Positions 26,303-36,310 are shown, numbered from the stretch's first letter. The stretch is 64,000 bases of DNA from Haloterrigena sp. H1 (GCF_005938085.1 NZ_SMZK01000001.1:1674001-1738000); one strand, 5' to 3'. Notes: a model not told the origin generated them from the sequence alone. Numbers and translations: made by a program.

Positions 26303-27988
26303 TTAGACCGCGCTGCCGGGCTGGTACTCGCCGAACTCGTCGCGCAGGACGTTACAGATCTCGCCGACCGTCGCGTAGGTTTTGACGGCGTCGATGATGT
26401 ACGGCATCAGGTTCTGGTCGCTCTGGGCGGCGTCCCGCAGGGCCTCAAGTGCCGCGTCGACTGCCTCGTCGTCGCGATCCGCGCGCGTCTCCTCGAGACT
26501 GTCGATCTGGCGTTGCTGGTCTTCCTCGGTGACCTCTTCGACGTCCATCTCGGGTTCTTCATCCTCGATTTCGAACTCGTTGACGCCGACGATGATCCGG
26601 TCTTTCTCCTCGATTTCGCGCTGGCGGTCGAAGGCCGTATCCTGGATCTGACGCTGGACCCACTGTTGTTCGACGGCGTCGAGCATGCCGCCGCGTTCTT
26701 CGACTTCGTCCAGAATCTCGTAGGCTTCTTCTTCGACCTCGTCGGTCAGGGATTCGACGTAATAGCTGCCCGCAAGCGGGTCGATGGTGTCGGCTGCGCC
26801 GGACTCGTGGCCGAGGATCTGCTGGGTGCGCAGCGCCGTGCGGACGGATTCTTCGGTCGGCAGCGCGAGTGCCTCGTCCTTGCCGTTGGTGTGGAGACTC
26901 TGGGTGCCGCCGAGGACGGCCGCGAGCGCCTGATAGGCGACGCGGACGACGTTGTTCTCGATCTGCTGGGCGGTCAGCATCGAGCCAGCGGTCTGGGTGT
27001 GGAACTTGAGCTGTTTGGACTTGGGATCGTCCGGGTCGAAGCGCTCGTCGATGATGTCGTGCCACATCCGACGGGCCGCGCGGAACTTCGCGACCTCCTC
27101 GAAGATGTTGTTGTGGCCGTTGAAGAAGAACGAGAGCTGGGGCGCAAAGTCGTCGACGTCGAGGCCGGCCTCGATCGCCGTCTCGACGTACTCGATGCCG
27201 TTACCCAGCGTGAAGGCGAGTTCCTGGGCCGCGGTCGAGCCGGCCTCGCGGATGTGGTAGCCCGAGATCGAGATCGTGTTGAACTTCGGCGTCTCCTCGG
27301 CACAGAACTCGAAGATGTCCGTGATGATCCGCATCGACGATTCCGGCGGGTAGATGTAGGTGTTGCGTGCGATGTATTCTTTCAGAATGTCGTTCTGGAT
27401 CGTCCCTCGGAGTTCCTCGCGGTCGACGCCCTGCTGGTCGCCGACAGCGATGTACATCGCCAGCAGCACCGACGCCGGCGCGTTGATCGTCATCGAGGTC
27501 GAGACCTCATCGAGCGGAATGCCGTCGAAGACCGTCTCCATGTCCTCGAGCGAGTCGATCGCGACGCCGGCCTTGCCGACTTCGCCGGCGGCCATGTCGG
27601 CGTCGGAGTCGTAGCCCATCTGGGTCGGCAGGTCGAAGGCCATCGAGAGGCCGGTCTGACCCTGATCGAGCAGGTAGTGATAGCGCTCGTTGGTGTCTTC
27701 GGGGGTCGAGAAGCCGGCGTACTGGCGCATCGTCCAGAGGCGACCGCGGTAGCCCGTCGAGTAGACACCGCGCGTGTACGGCGGCTCGCCGGGGTTGCCG
27801 AGATCCTCCTCGTAGTCGAGATCGTCGACGTCCGCCGGGGTGTAGAGCCGATCGACTTCCTGGCCACCCGTATCGGTCGTAAACGTTTCCTTGCGTTCGC
27901 CGAAGCGGTCGAGGACGGGTTCTACCTCTTCCTCGTGCCACTCCTCCTTGCTGGCACGGATCTCCTCGAGTTCGTCGGGATCGAACAT
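26303..27988 (-). CDS. mcmA1: Methylmalonyl-CoA mutase, large (catalytic) subunit
   Basis: 561 residues. It contains [61 protein letters not shown], and [37 protein letters not shown], the TIM-barrel motifs of acyl-CoA mutases. The length stops short of the C-terminal B12-binding domain, so cobalamin must be bound by a separate small subunit, not present in this window. It rearranges (R)-methylmalonyl-CoA to succinyl-CoA. The epimerase lies just downstream. The ATG at 27988 was chosen over one 21 nt upstream because [18 protein letters not shown] matches the family. Confidence 0.94.
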   Translation of the reverse strand: MFDPDELEEIRASKEEWHEEEVEPVLDRFGERKETFTTDTGGQEVDRLYTPADVDDLDYEEDLGNPGEPPYTRGVYSTGYRGRLWTMRQYAGFSTPEDTNERYHYLLDQGQTGLSMAFDLPTQMGYDSDADMAAGEVGKAGVAIDSLEDMETVFDGIPLDEVSTSMTINAPASVLLAMYIAVGDQQGVDREELRGTIQNDILKEYIARNTYIYPPESSMRIITDIFEFCAEETPKFNTISISGYHIREAGSTAAQELAFTLGNGIEYVETAIEAGLDVDDFAPQLSFFFNGHNNIFEEVAKFRAARRMWHDIIDERFDPDDPKSKQLKFHTQTAGSMLTAQQIENNVVRVAYQALAAVLGGTQSLHTNGKDEALALPTEESVRTALRTQQILGHESGAADTIDPLAGSYYVESLTDEVEEEAYEILDEVEERGGMLDAVEQQWVQRQIQDTAFDRQREIEEKDRIIVGVNEFEIEDEEPEMDVEEVTEEDQQRQIDSLEETRADRDDEAVDAALEALRDAAQSDQNLMPYIIDAVKTYATVGEICNVLRDEFGEYQPGSAV

Positions 27989-28072
27989 TATCGAAAGCGT
28001 GGACGGCACGGGGCTTGAACTTTGATGAACACGGCCAGGGACGTGTCGTGTCGCTGAATAGAACAGAGCGGG

Positions 28073-28402
28073 TTAGACGGTATCGTCCGGCTCGTGTCGG
28101 GCGGCCATCCGCGACGCTTCCTCGGCGTAGCGAGCTTGCGTGTCGGGGTCGTCGACGGACCCGAGTGCCTCGGGCGGGACGCACAACCCGGCCTTGGTCT
28201 CGCGAACTGGGCCCGAAAAGCTCGTCAGTGCCCGCTCACGGCGATGATAGCGCCGGCCGTCTTCGGTCGCGTACACGAGGATGATAATGTTGAGTTCGTC
28301 GTCCCCGTAGGTTCGCTCGACGAGCCAGACGCGAACATCGTCCGCTTCGTCGCTGTCGGCGTGTTCGGTTCCGGTCGCACCCTCTGAGCCGTTCGCGGTC
28401 AT
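28073..28402 (-). CDS. Conserved small hypothetical protein (109 aa)
   Basis: An acidic 20-residue N-terminus precedes a compact core: VRVWLVERTYGDDELNIIILVYATEDGRRYHRRERALTSF, with alternating strand-like hydrophobics, then VRETKAGLCVPPEALGSVDDPDTQARYAEEASRMAARHEPDDTV, which looks helical. No known motif is recognisable. It sits 84 nt upstream of the mutase gene and downstream of the acetyltransferase on the same strand. The good codon usage and structured core support a real gene of unknown function. Confidence 0.7.
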   Translation of the reverse strand: MTANGSEGATGTEHADSDEADDVRVWLVERTYGDDELNIIILVYATEDGRRYHRRERALTSFSGPVRETKAGLCVPPEALGSVDDPDTQARYAEEASRMAARHEPDDTV

Positions 28403-28488
28403 GACTGTTGTTTCTCCTCCCCCATCCGGTTATGTGTTGTGGCGTCGACGACCTAGCCGGCGCAGCGCCGTTGGAGGCGGTCCCATCG

Positions 28489-29073
28489 TTACCGGCCCGT
28501 ATCGTACTTGTACGTCGCCGAATCGGGATCGATGCCGAAGTCCTCCGGTGATTCCTCGTTGCTGACGTCCTCGCGTCCGTCCGGCGCGTGCTTGAACGCC
28601 TCCCGGAGCCGCTCGGGCATCCGGAACTCATCGACGTCGATCGATAGCGGTACCGCGTCCGGATCGGAACCCTCGCGTTTGGCCTCGAGTCGGTCCTGCA
28701 ACACGGCCGGCAGATCCGACTCCCCGACCCGCTGGAAGCCGAACTGGGCGAGATAGGCACCCTCTCCGGTCAGGGCGTAGACGGTGTCGAACCCCTCGTC
28801 ACCGGCGTACTCCACGAGTCGTTCGACGACGTGGGCCCCGACGCCCTGCCCGCGCCAGTTCTCGAGGACGCCGATGCTGGTCAACTCACAGACGTTATCC
28901 GAGTCGTCGGGCTTGTGGACGCGGATGCGGCCGAAGCCGGCCTTCTCGCCGGATGCCTCGTCGACGGCGACGACGTAGTCGCGAGAGCGAAACGACGTCT
29001 CGTCGAGTCCCATCGCCTCGATGTGATCCAGCAACCAGACCTCCTCTCTGTTTTTCGCGTCCCGAACGTACAT
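28489..29073 (-). CDS. GNAT-family N-acetyltransferase
   Basis: 194 residues. The acetyl-CoA pyrophosphate loop is visible as ENWRGQGVGAHVVERLVEYA near residue 80, preceded by the strand CELTSIGVL and followed by VYALTGEGAYLAQFGFQRV, typical of GNAT motif B. A C-terminal ~55-residue acidic tail (PDAVPLSIDVDEFRMPERLREAFKHAPDG) extends beyond the core. Substrate unknown. The ATG at 29073 (MYVRDAKNREEVWLLDHIE) gives the shortest sensible N-terminus and is preferred over 29100. Confidence 0.88.
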   Translation of the reverse strand: MYVRDAKNREEVWLLDHIEAMGLDETSFRSRDYVVAVDEASGEKAGFGRIRVHKPDDSDNVCELTSIGVLENWRGQGVGAHVVERLVEYAGDEGFDTVYALTGEGAYLAQFGFQRVGESDLPAVLQDRLEAKREGSDPDAVPLSIDVDEFRMPERLREAFKHAPDGREDVSNEESPEDFGIDPDSATYKYDTGR

Positions 29074-29381
29074 GATTTGACATAGGCGACGTGCAGCCAA
29101 AAGGGTTTGTGGGTTGCCATACTGTCGATCGACAGCCCGCGTCCCTCACGTCGTCTGTCGGGCCGATTGGGCGGCACCTCGACGACGCTGATCGGACAAC
29201 TCTGTCCGGACTCGAACTCCATCTTCGCTAAATCGCTTTTGACATATATTGTGTTATGCCCTCTTCCAGGCCATGAATCACGACTAATTTACCGGAGAAG
29301 AGGGCGATACGTCCGAACGATACGACGAGAGACGATATATGGCAAAGACTTATGACCCACAATGACAACAAATAGCACACT

Positions 29382-29648
29382 ATGGTAGAATGCGACCGTT
29401 GTGGCGATGAGGTCACCCGGCTTTTTACGCATCGACACCGATCCGACACCATGACTCACCGCCGTACTCGAGAAGTCTGTGCGGCCTGTCATCCGTCCGT
29501 TTCGAAGGCAGTCCGATCCGAGCGTCCCTCCGAGAGACCGATCGCCGACGGCGGAACGCACGCCGCCTGCCCGGTCTGTTCGGGAGCCACGATCGCCGTC
29601 GATGACTCGTACACGTGCGTCGACTGTGGGTGGACCGGCAGACGATAG
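29382..29648 (+). CDS. Small zinc-ribbon protein (88 aa) with two metal sites
   Basis: The first knuckle CDRCGDEV (residues 4-7) pairs with CAACHPS (residues 33-36), and the second, CPVCSGA, with CVDCGWTG near the C-terminus. Between them lies a His/Arg-rich patch (THRHRSDTMTHRRTRE). This suggests two zinc sites, possibly nucleic-acid binding. The gene has an AT-rich upstream region and no same-strand partner. Function unknown. Confidence 0.75.
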   Translation: MVECDRCGDEVTRLFTHRHRSDTMTHRRTREVCAACHPSVSKAVRSERPSERPIADGGTHAACPVCSGATIAVDDSYTCVDCGWTGRR

Positions 29649-29821
29649 CTGTGCGTTGGTCCGCACCGGAACCGGTTCGACGGATCGGCCATCACTGAAC
29701 TGGTATTCGCGTCCACTCGTCGCGTTCCCGTGCCCGCTCGAGCAGTCGCTCGATCCGATCGTCCCGCGACCGGCTGACTGAAACGGGTGTCGGCAGGACC
29801 GACTCGGTGCTGGTCGAAGAG

Positions 29822-30748
29822 CTACCCCGCCGACAGCGCTTCCTCGAGTCGATCCTCGATGTCGTCCAGTTCCTCGCGTAGGGCAGCGCCCTCAGCGTCC
29901 TCGAGGTCGTCGATCCGGTCGGCGAGTCCCTGCAGCCGCGAGTATTTCTCGTCCTCGTCGACGCTCGTTTTCTGGACGTAGACGTCCTCGTCGACGTCGT
30001 AGACCTCGTCTTCCTCCAGTTCGGTCACCGCGAGGACGATGTCTAGTTTATCCCGGTCGATGCCGGTGACCCACTCGCGGGGAATACCGCGCTCGTCGAG
30101 TGCGGCGAACACGGTTTCGGCGTCCTTCGGCCGCCGACGCTCCCGCGTCGTCCGCCGGACGGTTCCGTACCGACCGTGGAGTTGCTGGTCCGGTCCCAGA
30201 CGCTCGAGCAACGGCGCTCGCGTCGAGCGGCGCAGCCGGTCGGCGCCGTGCTGGACGTCGGACGCGAGGACGTACAGGTCCGTCAGAGAGTCGGTATCGA
30301 GCGCCGCGGGGTCGTCGGCGTCGAGGCGCTCGAGCAGCGCCGCCAACAGCACCGCGTCGTCGTGGACGTGCTCGGGTGGGGCGCGCGAATCCGCCGCCGG
30401 GACGAGAAACGGACTCTGCCCGCCGACTGCGTCGGGGTCGTAACTGATCGTCCCGTCGTCGACCCCGTACTCGTCGCTGAGGGTCACGATACTTGCGTAC
30501 GGCTCGACCCCCGGCTGAAGGTGTTCGATGGCGACCGTCCCCTCGTCGAGGCGCTCGAGAAAGACGACGAACTGCTCGCGCCAGAGCGATCGACGCTCGC
30601 CGCTGTCTTCGAACCGGACGACGATCCGGTCGGCCGCGGTTCGTTCGATGCCGAACGGCCGCTCGGAGACCGGGGTAATCAGTTCTGCACCCGGCTCGAG
30701 AGCCTCACACTGGGTCCGGATGCTCGTCCAGGTATCGTCGGGTTCCAT
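29822..30748 (-). CDS. Conserved haloarchaeal protein of unknown function (308 aa)
   Basis: Begins MEPDDTWTSIRTQCEALEPG. An N-terminal beta-rich part (ITPVSERPFGIERTAADRIVVRFEDSGERRSLWREQFVVFLERL) is followed by an acidic middle part, an Arg-rich TVRRTTRERRRPKDAETVFAALDERGIPREWV region near residue 200, and a C-terminal coiled-coil-like helix (KYSRLQGLADRIDDLEDAEGAALREELDDIEDRLEEAL). The mixture hints at a nucleic-acid or protein scaffold, but no family is recognised. Translation from the ATG at 30748 looks uniform throughout. Confidence 0.7.
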   Translation of the reverse strand: MEPDDTWTSIRTQCEALEPGAELITPVSERPFGIERTAADRIVVRFEDSGERRSLWREQFVVFLERLDEGTVAIEHLQPGVEPYASIVTLSDEYGVDDGTISYDPDAVGGQSPFLVPAADSRAPPEHVHDDAVLLAALLERLDADDPAALDTDSLTDLYVLASDVQHGADRLRRSTRAPLLERLGPDQQLHGRYGTVRRTTRERRRPKDAETVFAALDERGIPREWVTGIDRDKLDIVLAVTELEEDEVYDVDEDVYVQKTSVDEDEKYSRLQGLADRIDDLEDAEGAALREELDDIEDRLEEALSAG

Positions 30749-30859
30749 ACGTCACGTATGGCATGCACGCGCAAAAACCGCAGCCAGGAATCTGCGTCGA
30801 TCCCGTCTCGTCGCGGCTCGAGCGACGAGTGTCGGACCGTGTGTCGGAGAGCGTCCCTT

Positions 30860-31513
30860 CTACCGGAGCACAGTCGGGAGCTGCGACAGTGACGAGAACT
30901 GATAGGTGGGCGTGACGTCCAGGTCGGTCCCATCGTCGTCGGCCCGCGAGACGAGCGCCGAATCGATACCGGCGTTGTCGGCCGCGCGGACGTCGACGGC
31001 CCGGTCGCCGACGTACAGCGCGGCCTCGGCCTCGAGGTCGTCGATCGCGGCCTCGATGTTCGTCGGGTTGGGTTTGCGTCTGGCCAACCCGTCGGCGGTC
31101 AACGGACAGCCGTAGACGGTCTCGAACAGTGATCGGAGCCCGAACCGATCGAGCAGCGTCGAGACGACGGTCGGATGGTTGTCGCTGACGATCCCGAGCG
31201 GTGCCTCGATCGACCGCATTGCAGCGACATCGTCGTAGGCCGAGCGGAGCCCGCGTTCGACCTCTTCGCGCTGGGTTCGGACCATCTCTCGAGCGGCCTG
31301 CGCACAGAACGAGTCCGTCTTGATCCCGAGACTGCGACACCGTGTGGTGATCGACTCGAAGTCACCGCGCATGAGTTCCTGAAACGTCTCGGGCGCCGGT
31401 CCGGAGCGACCGAATTTTTCGTAGGTCCGGCCGAGCGCGTCGTAGAGCCGCTGGGACGAGGGGGTCTCGACCACGACCCCGTCGAAGTCGAACAGGACCG
31501 CGTCGTATTGCAT
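30860..31513 (-). CDS. HAD-superfamily hydrolase (phosphoglycolate phosphatase-like)
   Basis: 217 residues. HAD motif I is AVLFDFDGVVVE at residues 5-16 with the nucleophile D9 and D11; motif II is GIVSDNHPTV near residue 108; the lysine is in RRKPNPTNIEAA near 147; motif IV is ALYVGDRAVDVRAADNAG near 162. An alpha-helical cap sits between motifs I and II. Substrate unknown; phosphoglycolate or other small phosphate esters are usual. It lies 112 nt upstream of the gene ending at 29822, on the same strand. Confidence 0.9.
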   Translation of the reverse strand: MQYDAVLFDFDGVVVETPSSQRLYDALGRTYEKFGRSGPAPETFQELMRGDFESITTRCRSLGIKTDSFCAQAAREMVRTQREEVERGLRSAYDDVAAMRSIEAPLGIVSDNHPTVVSTLLDRFGLRSLFETVYGCPLTADGLARRKPNPTNIEAAIDDLEAEAALYVGDRAVDVRAADNAGIDSALVSRADDDGTDLDVTPTYQFSSLSQLPTVLR

Positions 31514-31751
31514 TGCTACCGGATCATATCTACTCCGAGGCTATAACCCTATCTGATGGGCCCGCCTGGTTGGAAATCGTCGGCCGCCTCCTAGTGGCCC
31601 AGATTCGTGGCCCTTTGTATGCCACACGCGGACGCGCCACCGCTCACCGTCGACATCACCCTCCGAGGTCCCCGATCTCGAGCGGGTACTCGTGCGACGG
31701 CCCGGCGGCCGACCACAATCCTGTTGCGACTCGTCTCCCGAGAAGCAGGCA

Positions 31752-32957
31752 GTGGCATCCTCGAGACAGCAGCTTCGGCGGACGCTCTGGGTACTGGTGG
31801 CAGCGGCGACGCTGACGGTCATGGCGGGGGCGATCCTCGGCCCGGTCGTGCCGCGGATCCAGCGCGAACTCGGCGTCTCCGGGCTCGCAGCCGGACTCGT
31901 TATCACCACCCATGGCGGCGTCATCGTCCTTGCGAGCCCGCTTATGGGAACGCTCGTCGATCGGATCGGGGCCCGCCGGCCGTTCGTGGGCGGCCTCGTC
32001 GTCTACGGTATCGGCGGCGGTGCAGGCCTGTTCGTTGACTCGTTTTACCCACTGCTTGCCTCCCGGGTCGTCCTCGGACTCGGCACCGCCGCGGTCTACA
32101 CGTCGGTGACCGTGCTCATCTACGACTGCTACGAGGGACAGGCGATGGAGCGGGCGCTGGGCTATCGCAGCAGCGCGAACAGCGCCGGCGCGGCAGTCTG
32201 GCCGCTGGTCGGCGGCGCGGCCGGGGCAATCGCGTGGAACCTGCCGTTTGGCATCTATCTCGTCGCGCTACCGCTCGGCGTCGTCGCGGCATTGACGATC
32301 CCCGAAACCGACCCGGGTGACGACACTCGCGCGGCCACGGACGGGAGCGGGAACCAAGACGAGACCGGCGACGTCGCGTCGGTGCTCGCCGTGTTCCGCG
32401 ACCGACCGGCGCTTCCGCTCGTGTACCTGCTGTACTTCGGCGCGAACGCGTTGCTGTACGTGATCGTCGTATTCTATCCACAGTTCCTGGCCGGCATCGA
32501 CGTGACCGACTCCCTGCAGATCAGCCTCTATCTCGCGGCGAACGGCGCTGCCGGCGGCGTCTCTGCCGTCGCGTACGACCGTCTGCTGCGATACGTCGAC
32601 CGGTCGACGCTCGTGCTGACGGCGCTCGTTCTCTGGGCCGCCGGATTCGGGATCGCGACCGCCGTTGGAACCCCCGTCGGCGCGGCGATTCCGGTCGTCC
32701 TGTTCGGCCTCGGCGTCGGGTTAGTCTTCCCCTCGACGTTCGCGTGGGTCGAGGCGTTCGCACCACAGGCGCGACAGGGCCAGTTCAGTTCGTACATCGC
32801 CTCCTTCGGCTACACCGGACAGTTCCTCTCGCCGGTTCTGTTCGGGGCGCTCCTCCCGCTCGCAGGCGTCAGGGGCGTCTTCGTCGCCGCTGGGGCGGTT
32901 GCCGGTCTTGCCGCCGTCGGACTCGGCACGAGCCGACTCCACAGGACGGCCAGCTGA
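31752..32957 (+). CDS. Major facilitator superfamily transporter
   Basis: About 401 residues with roughly 12 membrane helices. The first helix follows RRTLWVLVAAATLTVMAGAILGPVVPRI. The MFS loop motif reads GTLVDRIGARRPFVGGLVVYG near residue 68, and a second G-rich region, FGANALLYVIVVFYPQFLAG, opens the second half. A hydrophilic acidic loop (PGDDTRAATDGSGNQDETGD) separates the halves. Substrate unknown; drug or metabolite export is common for this group. The GTG at 31752 was chosen because the sequence upstream (MRRPGGRPQSCCDSSP) does not look coding. Confidence 0.88.
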   Translation: MASSRQQLRRTLWVLVAAATLTVMAGAILGPVVPRIQRELGVSGLAAGLVITTHGGVIVLASPLMGTLVDRIGARRPFVGGLVVYGIGGGAGLFVDSFYPLLASRVVLGLGTAAVYTSVTVLIYDCYEGQAMERALGYRSSANSAGAAVWPLVGGAAGAIAWNLPFGIYLVALPLGVVAALTIPETDPGDDTRAATDGSGNQDETGDVASVLAVFRDRPALPLVYLLYFGANALLYVIVVFYPQFLAGIDVTDSLQISLYLAANGAAGGVSAVAYDRLLRYVDRSTLVLTALVLWAAGFGIATAVGTPVGAAIPVVLFGLGVGLVFPSTFAWVEAFAPQARQGQFSSYIASFGYTGQFLSPVLFGALLPLAGVRGVFVAAGAVAGLAAVGLGTSRLHRTAS

Positions 32958-33079
32958 GCACGACGATTCCGGCGCTGTTCGTGTGCTCGGCGATCCGGTC
33001 ACAGCGGCACATCGTCCCTTGGACTGGCCACCCTTCGTTCCTTGTGGCTCGACGTGGGCAACCCAACCCACTGATCTGC

Positions 33080-34628
33080 ATGTCGGACCAGTCCCCACCG
33101 GCGTCCCCGCGCGAGGAATCGCTGTGGCTCACAACGACGACGACGACCGAGTACGCCCCCCTCGAGGACGACCTCGATGTCGACGTAGCGGTCGTCGGCG
33201 GCGGCATCACCGGTCTGACCGCAGCGATCGAACTGCGGGAAGCCGGAAAGACCGTCGCGGTGCTCGAGGCCGACCGGATCGTCGAGAGCACCACCGGCCA
33301 CACGACGGCCAAGCTCACCTCCCAGCACGGGCTGAAATACGACAGACTCGTCTCGCAGTTCGGCGAAGAAACGGCGCGACAGTACGCCGACGCGAACGAG
33401 GCAGCGATCGACGCCGTCGAGCGACGCGTCGAGGCCGAGGATATCGACTGTGACTTTCAGCGGACGGCGGCGTACACCTACGCTAGCTCCGCCTCAGATA
33501 TCGATCAGCTCCGCGACGAAGTGGCCGCCGCCCAGCGGGTCGGCCTCCCAGCCTCGTACGTCGAGGAGACACCCCTGCCGTTCGACGTCGCCGGCGCGGT
33601 CCGGTTCGACGAGCAGGCCGAGTTCCACCCGCGGAAGTACCTGCCTCGCGATCGCCGAATCGATCCACGGGAACGGTAGCTACGTCTTTGAAGAGACGCA
33701 CGTAGAAGATATCGACCCTGGCTCGCCGTGTCGCGTCGAGACGGACCGTGGCGAGGTCGTCGCCGACGACGTGGTCGTCGCGACGCACCTCCCCGTCTTC
33801 GACCGCGCGGGGTACTTCGCGCGGATGCACCCACACCGCGCGTACCTGCTGGGCGTCCGGGTCGCGGAGACGCCCCTCGAAGGGATGTACTACAGCACCG
33901 ACTCGCCGCCGGCGACGATCCGAACGCATCCGGCCGACGACGGAGACGACGAACTCCTCCTCGTCGGCGGTCAGAGCCACAAACCCAGCGTCGATGGCGT
34001 TCCGACCTCCGAGCGGTACCGGCGCTGCGAGGCGTTCGCCCGCGAGCACTTCACCGTCGAATCGGTCGAATATCGCTGGTCGACGATGGACTACTCGCCG
34101 GTCGATGGAATTCCCTTCATTGGGCGGATCAATCCGTTCGCCGAGCACATTTACGTCGGAACCGGATTCGGCGGCTGGGGGATGACCGGCGGCACCGCCG
34201 CGGGGATGATCCTCGCCGATCTCATCGCGGAGGACTCGAGTCCCTGGGCCGACGTGTTCGACCCACAGCGGCTCACGCCCGGGGCCTCAGCGAAGTCCTT
34301 CCTCGAGGAGAACGCTAAAGTCGGCGGCAGCTTCGTCGCCGATCGAATCAGGGCGCTGCTCGCCGGTCTCGAGAAGGGCGGTGCGGCTGCCATCCCACCC
34401 GGCGACGCCCGCGTCGTCCGGCGGACGAGCCAACCGGTCGGTCTCTATCGCAATGCGGACGGAACGACCCACGCCGTCTCGGCGACCTGTCCACATATGG
34501 GCTGTCTCGTCCGATGGAACGACGCTGAGCGGACCTGGGACTGCCCCTGTCACGGCTCGCGGTTCACCTACGACGGTGACGTACTCTCGGGACCTGCCGT
34601 CGAAGGGCCGTTGTACCGACAACTCTGA
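33080..34628 (+). pseudogene. FAD-dependent oxidoreductase with C-terminal Rieske domain, interrupted by a +1 frameshift
   Basis: From the ATG at 33080 the protein carries a GxGxxG FAD motif (DVAVVGGGITGLTAAIELREAGKTV), TTGHTTAKLTSQHG and FDEQAEFHPRKYL. At about 33644 the frame breaks; with one base skipped it continues LAIAESIHGNGSYVFEETH and runs cleanly to 34628, with GFGGWGMTGGTAAGMILADL and a Rieske iron-sulfur domain (CPHMGC; CPCHGSRF). Together the halves equal the usual ~510-residue DadA-Rieske oxidoreductase. The rest of the sequence shows no other damage, so this is either a very recent inactivation or a sequencing error. Listed as a pseudogene for that reason only. Confidence 0.8.
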
Positions 34629-34647
34629 TCACGGCGGCGAGGGCGGC

Positions 34648-35385
34648 CTATGGGAGCGACACCGACTCGAGGTCGATCCGCGTCGGTTCCGGAACCGGGT
34701 CGCTCGAGACGGCGTACGTCCCCCGTTCGGTCGGCTCCTCGTCACCAGTGGGCAACACGATCACCCCCCTGGCCAGCAGCGACGCGATCACGCCGGCCGT
34801 GACGGTCCGTGGGTCCGACAGCGGTGCGCGGATGACCACGCGGTCGCCGGCCTCGAGGCCGACATCGTCGACGACCCCGCGGGCGGCCGCGAGCACCTGC
34901 TCGTGGCTCACCGTCCGCTCGCCGTCAGTCAGGATCGCCGTGTCGGGATCGATCGACAGCGGCGGGAACGACGGGTTCTCGGTCCAGACGCCGGCGTCGA
35001 AGTGGTGGACGTCCGGTGCGTCGGGTTTGTCGCCGTAGCCGACTCGCTGTGCGCCCCGTGGCAGGTCGTAGTCGTCGAGTTCGGCGACGGGTGCAACGAG
35101 CGCCCGGAACTCTTCGTCGGCGGCGAGGTCAGTCGGTGGCTCGAAGCGGGTCCGGCTCTCGAGTAGCGTCGTCCCCAGAAAGGCAAGCAGGGCCAGCGGG
35201 CCATCGCCGACGACGCCGACGGTGACGCCCTCGCGGACGCCCGCGTGGCGCAGGAAGTTGCCGGACTTCCAGGCGGTGGTACACAGCCAGTGGTAGTCGT
35301 ACTCCCGGCCCGTCACGTCGACGAGCCCGGTTCGATCATCGCGGAGTTCCCGGGTAAGTAGGTCGTCGACCGTCGCGGCGTTCAT
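34648..35385 (-). CDS. Short AMP-ligase-like protein (truncated acyl-CoA synthetase fold)
   Basis: 245 residues, against 500-600 for a full AMP-dependent synthetase. MNAATVDDLLTRELRDDRTGLVDVTGREYDYHWLCTTAWKSGNFLRHAGVREGVTVGVVGDG resembles the N-terminal adenylating subdomain. Later FPPLSIDPDTAILTDGERTVSHEQVLAAARGVVDDVGLEAGDRVVIRAPLSDPRTVTAGVIASLLARGVIVLPTG resembles the substrate-side subdomain. The P-loop-like STG/GxxK motif and the C-terminal lysine domain are absent, so it probably does not form acyl-CoA. It reads smoothly, so it looks like an evolved short form rather than a fresh break. Function unknown. Confidence 0.7.
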   Translation of the reverse strand: MNAATVDDLLTRELRDDRTGLVDVTGREYDYHWLCTTAWKSGNFLRHAGVREGVTVGVVGDGPLALLAFLGTTLLESRTRFEPPTDLAADEEFRALVAPVAELDDYDLPRGAQRVGYGDKPDAPDVHHFDAGVWTENPSFPPLSIDPDTAILTDGERTVSHEQVLAAARGVVDDVGLEAGDRVVIRAPLSDPRTVTAGVIASLLARGVIVLPTGDEEPTERGTYAVSSDPVPEPTRIDLESVSLP

Positions 35386-35476
35386 ATGTGAAATTGGGAA
35401 GCGCGGCAAAAAAGCGCGCCGACTCGGCTCCCCGCCGACGTCATCGAATGCCGTCATACGACGGGATCGAGGGCTG

Positions 35477-36310
35477 TCACCCTAAGCTGACGTCGAGATA
35501 GAGCATCACGATCACGCCGGCCATCACGCCGAGCGTGGCGATCCGCTCGTAGCCGCGGGTGTGGGTCTCGGGGATGATCTCGTCGGAGATCACGAACAGC
35601 ATCGCCCCCGCAGCGAAGCCCATCGCGTAGGGCAGCAACGGTTCGACGACGCTGACTGCCAGCGCGCCGAGCACCGCTAGCGGAATCTCGACGACGCCCG
35701 ACCGGATGCCGGCGAAGGCCGCATAGAAGCGCCGATCCAGTCCGGCATTGATCGCCGCCACCGAAACGGCGAGCCCCTCGGGAATGTTTTGAATCCCGAT
35801 CGCGAGCATGAGCGCGATTCCGTTTTCGACGTTACCGGAGCCGAAGGCGACGCCCACGGCCAGCCCCTCGGGCATGTTATGAAGCGTAATCGCTAAGATA
35901 AACAGGACGACGGGGACCAGTCGCTCGTTGTCCAGCGGCAGCGACGTACTCGGATTGGCTTCGTCCGCCCGCGTGCGGCCGGTCAGGAGAAAGTGTGCGT
36001 GCGGCACGAGTCCGTCGGCCCGGTCGAGAAAGAGCGCGCCGAGCGCGACGCCCACGAGCGTCGGGATCGGATTTCCGTCGGCATATTGCTCGATCCCGGG
36101 GATGATGAGACTCGTAAACGCCGCAGCGAGCATGACGCCGGCCGCGAACCCGAGCGCGCCGTCGAGCGCCCGCTTCGAGGGGTCTCGCCAGACGAGCACC
36201 AACAATGCGCCGAACAGATTCAGCGTCGCGATGACGATTCCGCCGACGAGCCCCTGTATCACCGGGTCGCTGCCGGCCACCTGCACGAACAGATCGGCGA
36301 TCGACGTCAT
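35477..36310 (-). CDS. ZIP-family metal transporter
   Basis: 277 residues with about eight membrane helices. The second half has the ZIP metal-site helices: TLHNMPEGLAVGVAFGSG (H-N-x-P-E-G) and IGIQNIPEGLAVSVAA near residues 150-185. An N-terminal GGIVIATLNLFGALLVLVW helix and the loop HFLLTGRTRADEANPS fit the ZupT/GufA subgroup, which imports Zn2+, Fe2+ or Mn2+. No metal-responsive regulator is adjacent. Confidence 0.92.
   Translation of the reverse strand: MTSIADLFVQVAGSDPVIQGLVGGIVIATLNLFGALLVLVWRDPSKRALDGALGFAAGVMLAAAFTSLIIPGIEQYADGNPIPTLVGVALGALFLDRADGLVPHAHFLLTGRTRADEANPSTSLPLDNERLVPVVLFILAITLHNMPEGLAVGVAFGSGNVENGIALMLAIGIQNIPEGLAVSVAAINAGLDRRFYAAFAGIRSGVVEIPLAVLGALAVSVVEPLLPYAMGFAAGAMLFVISDEIIPETHTRGYERIATLGVMAGVIVMLYLDVSLG

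Noticed and set aside
26087-28018. 643-codon plus-strand frame opposite the mutase gene
   Set aside because: An antisense shadow caused by GC-rich third positions; the minus-strand protein is an unmistakable mutase.
29698-29785. Minus-strand stretch reading DDRIERLLERARERDEW and then a stop, just beyond the 308-aa gene
   Set aside because: Looks coding-like, but has no start codon and no frame linking it to the gene; probably a chance read-through or small remnant.
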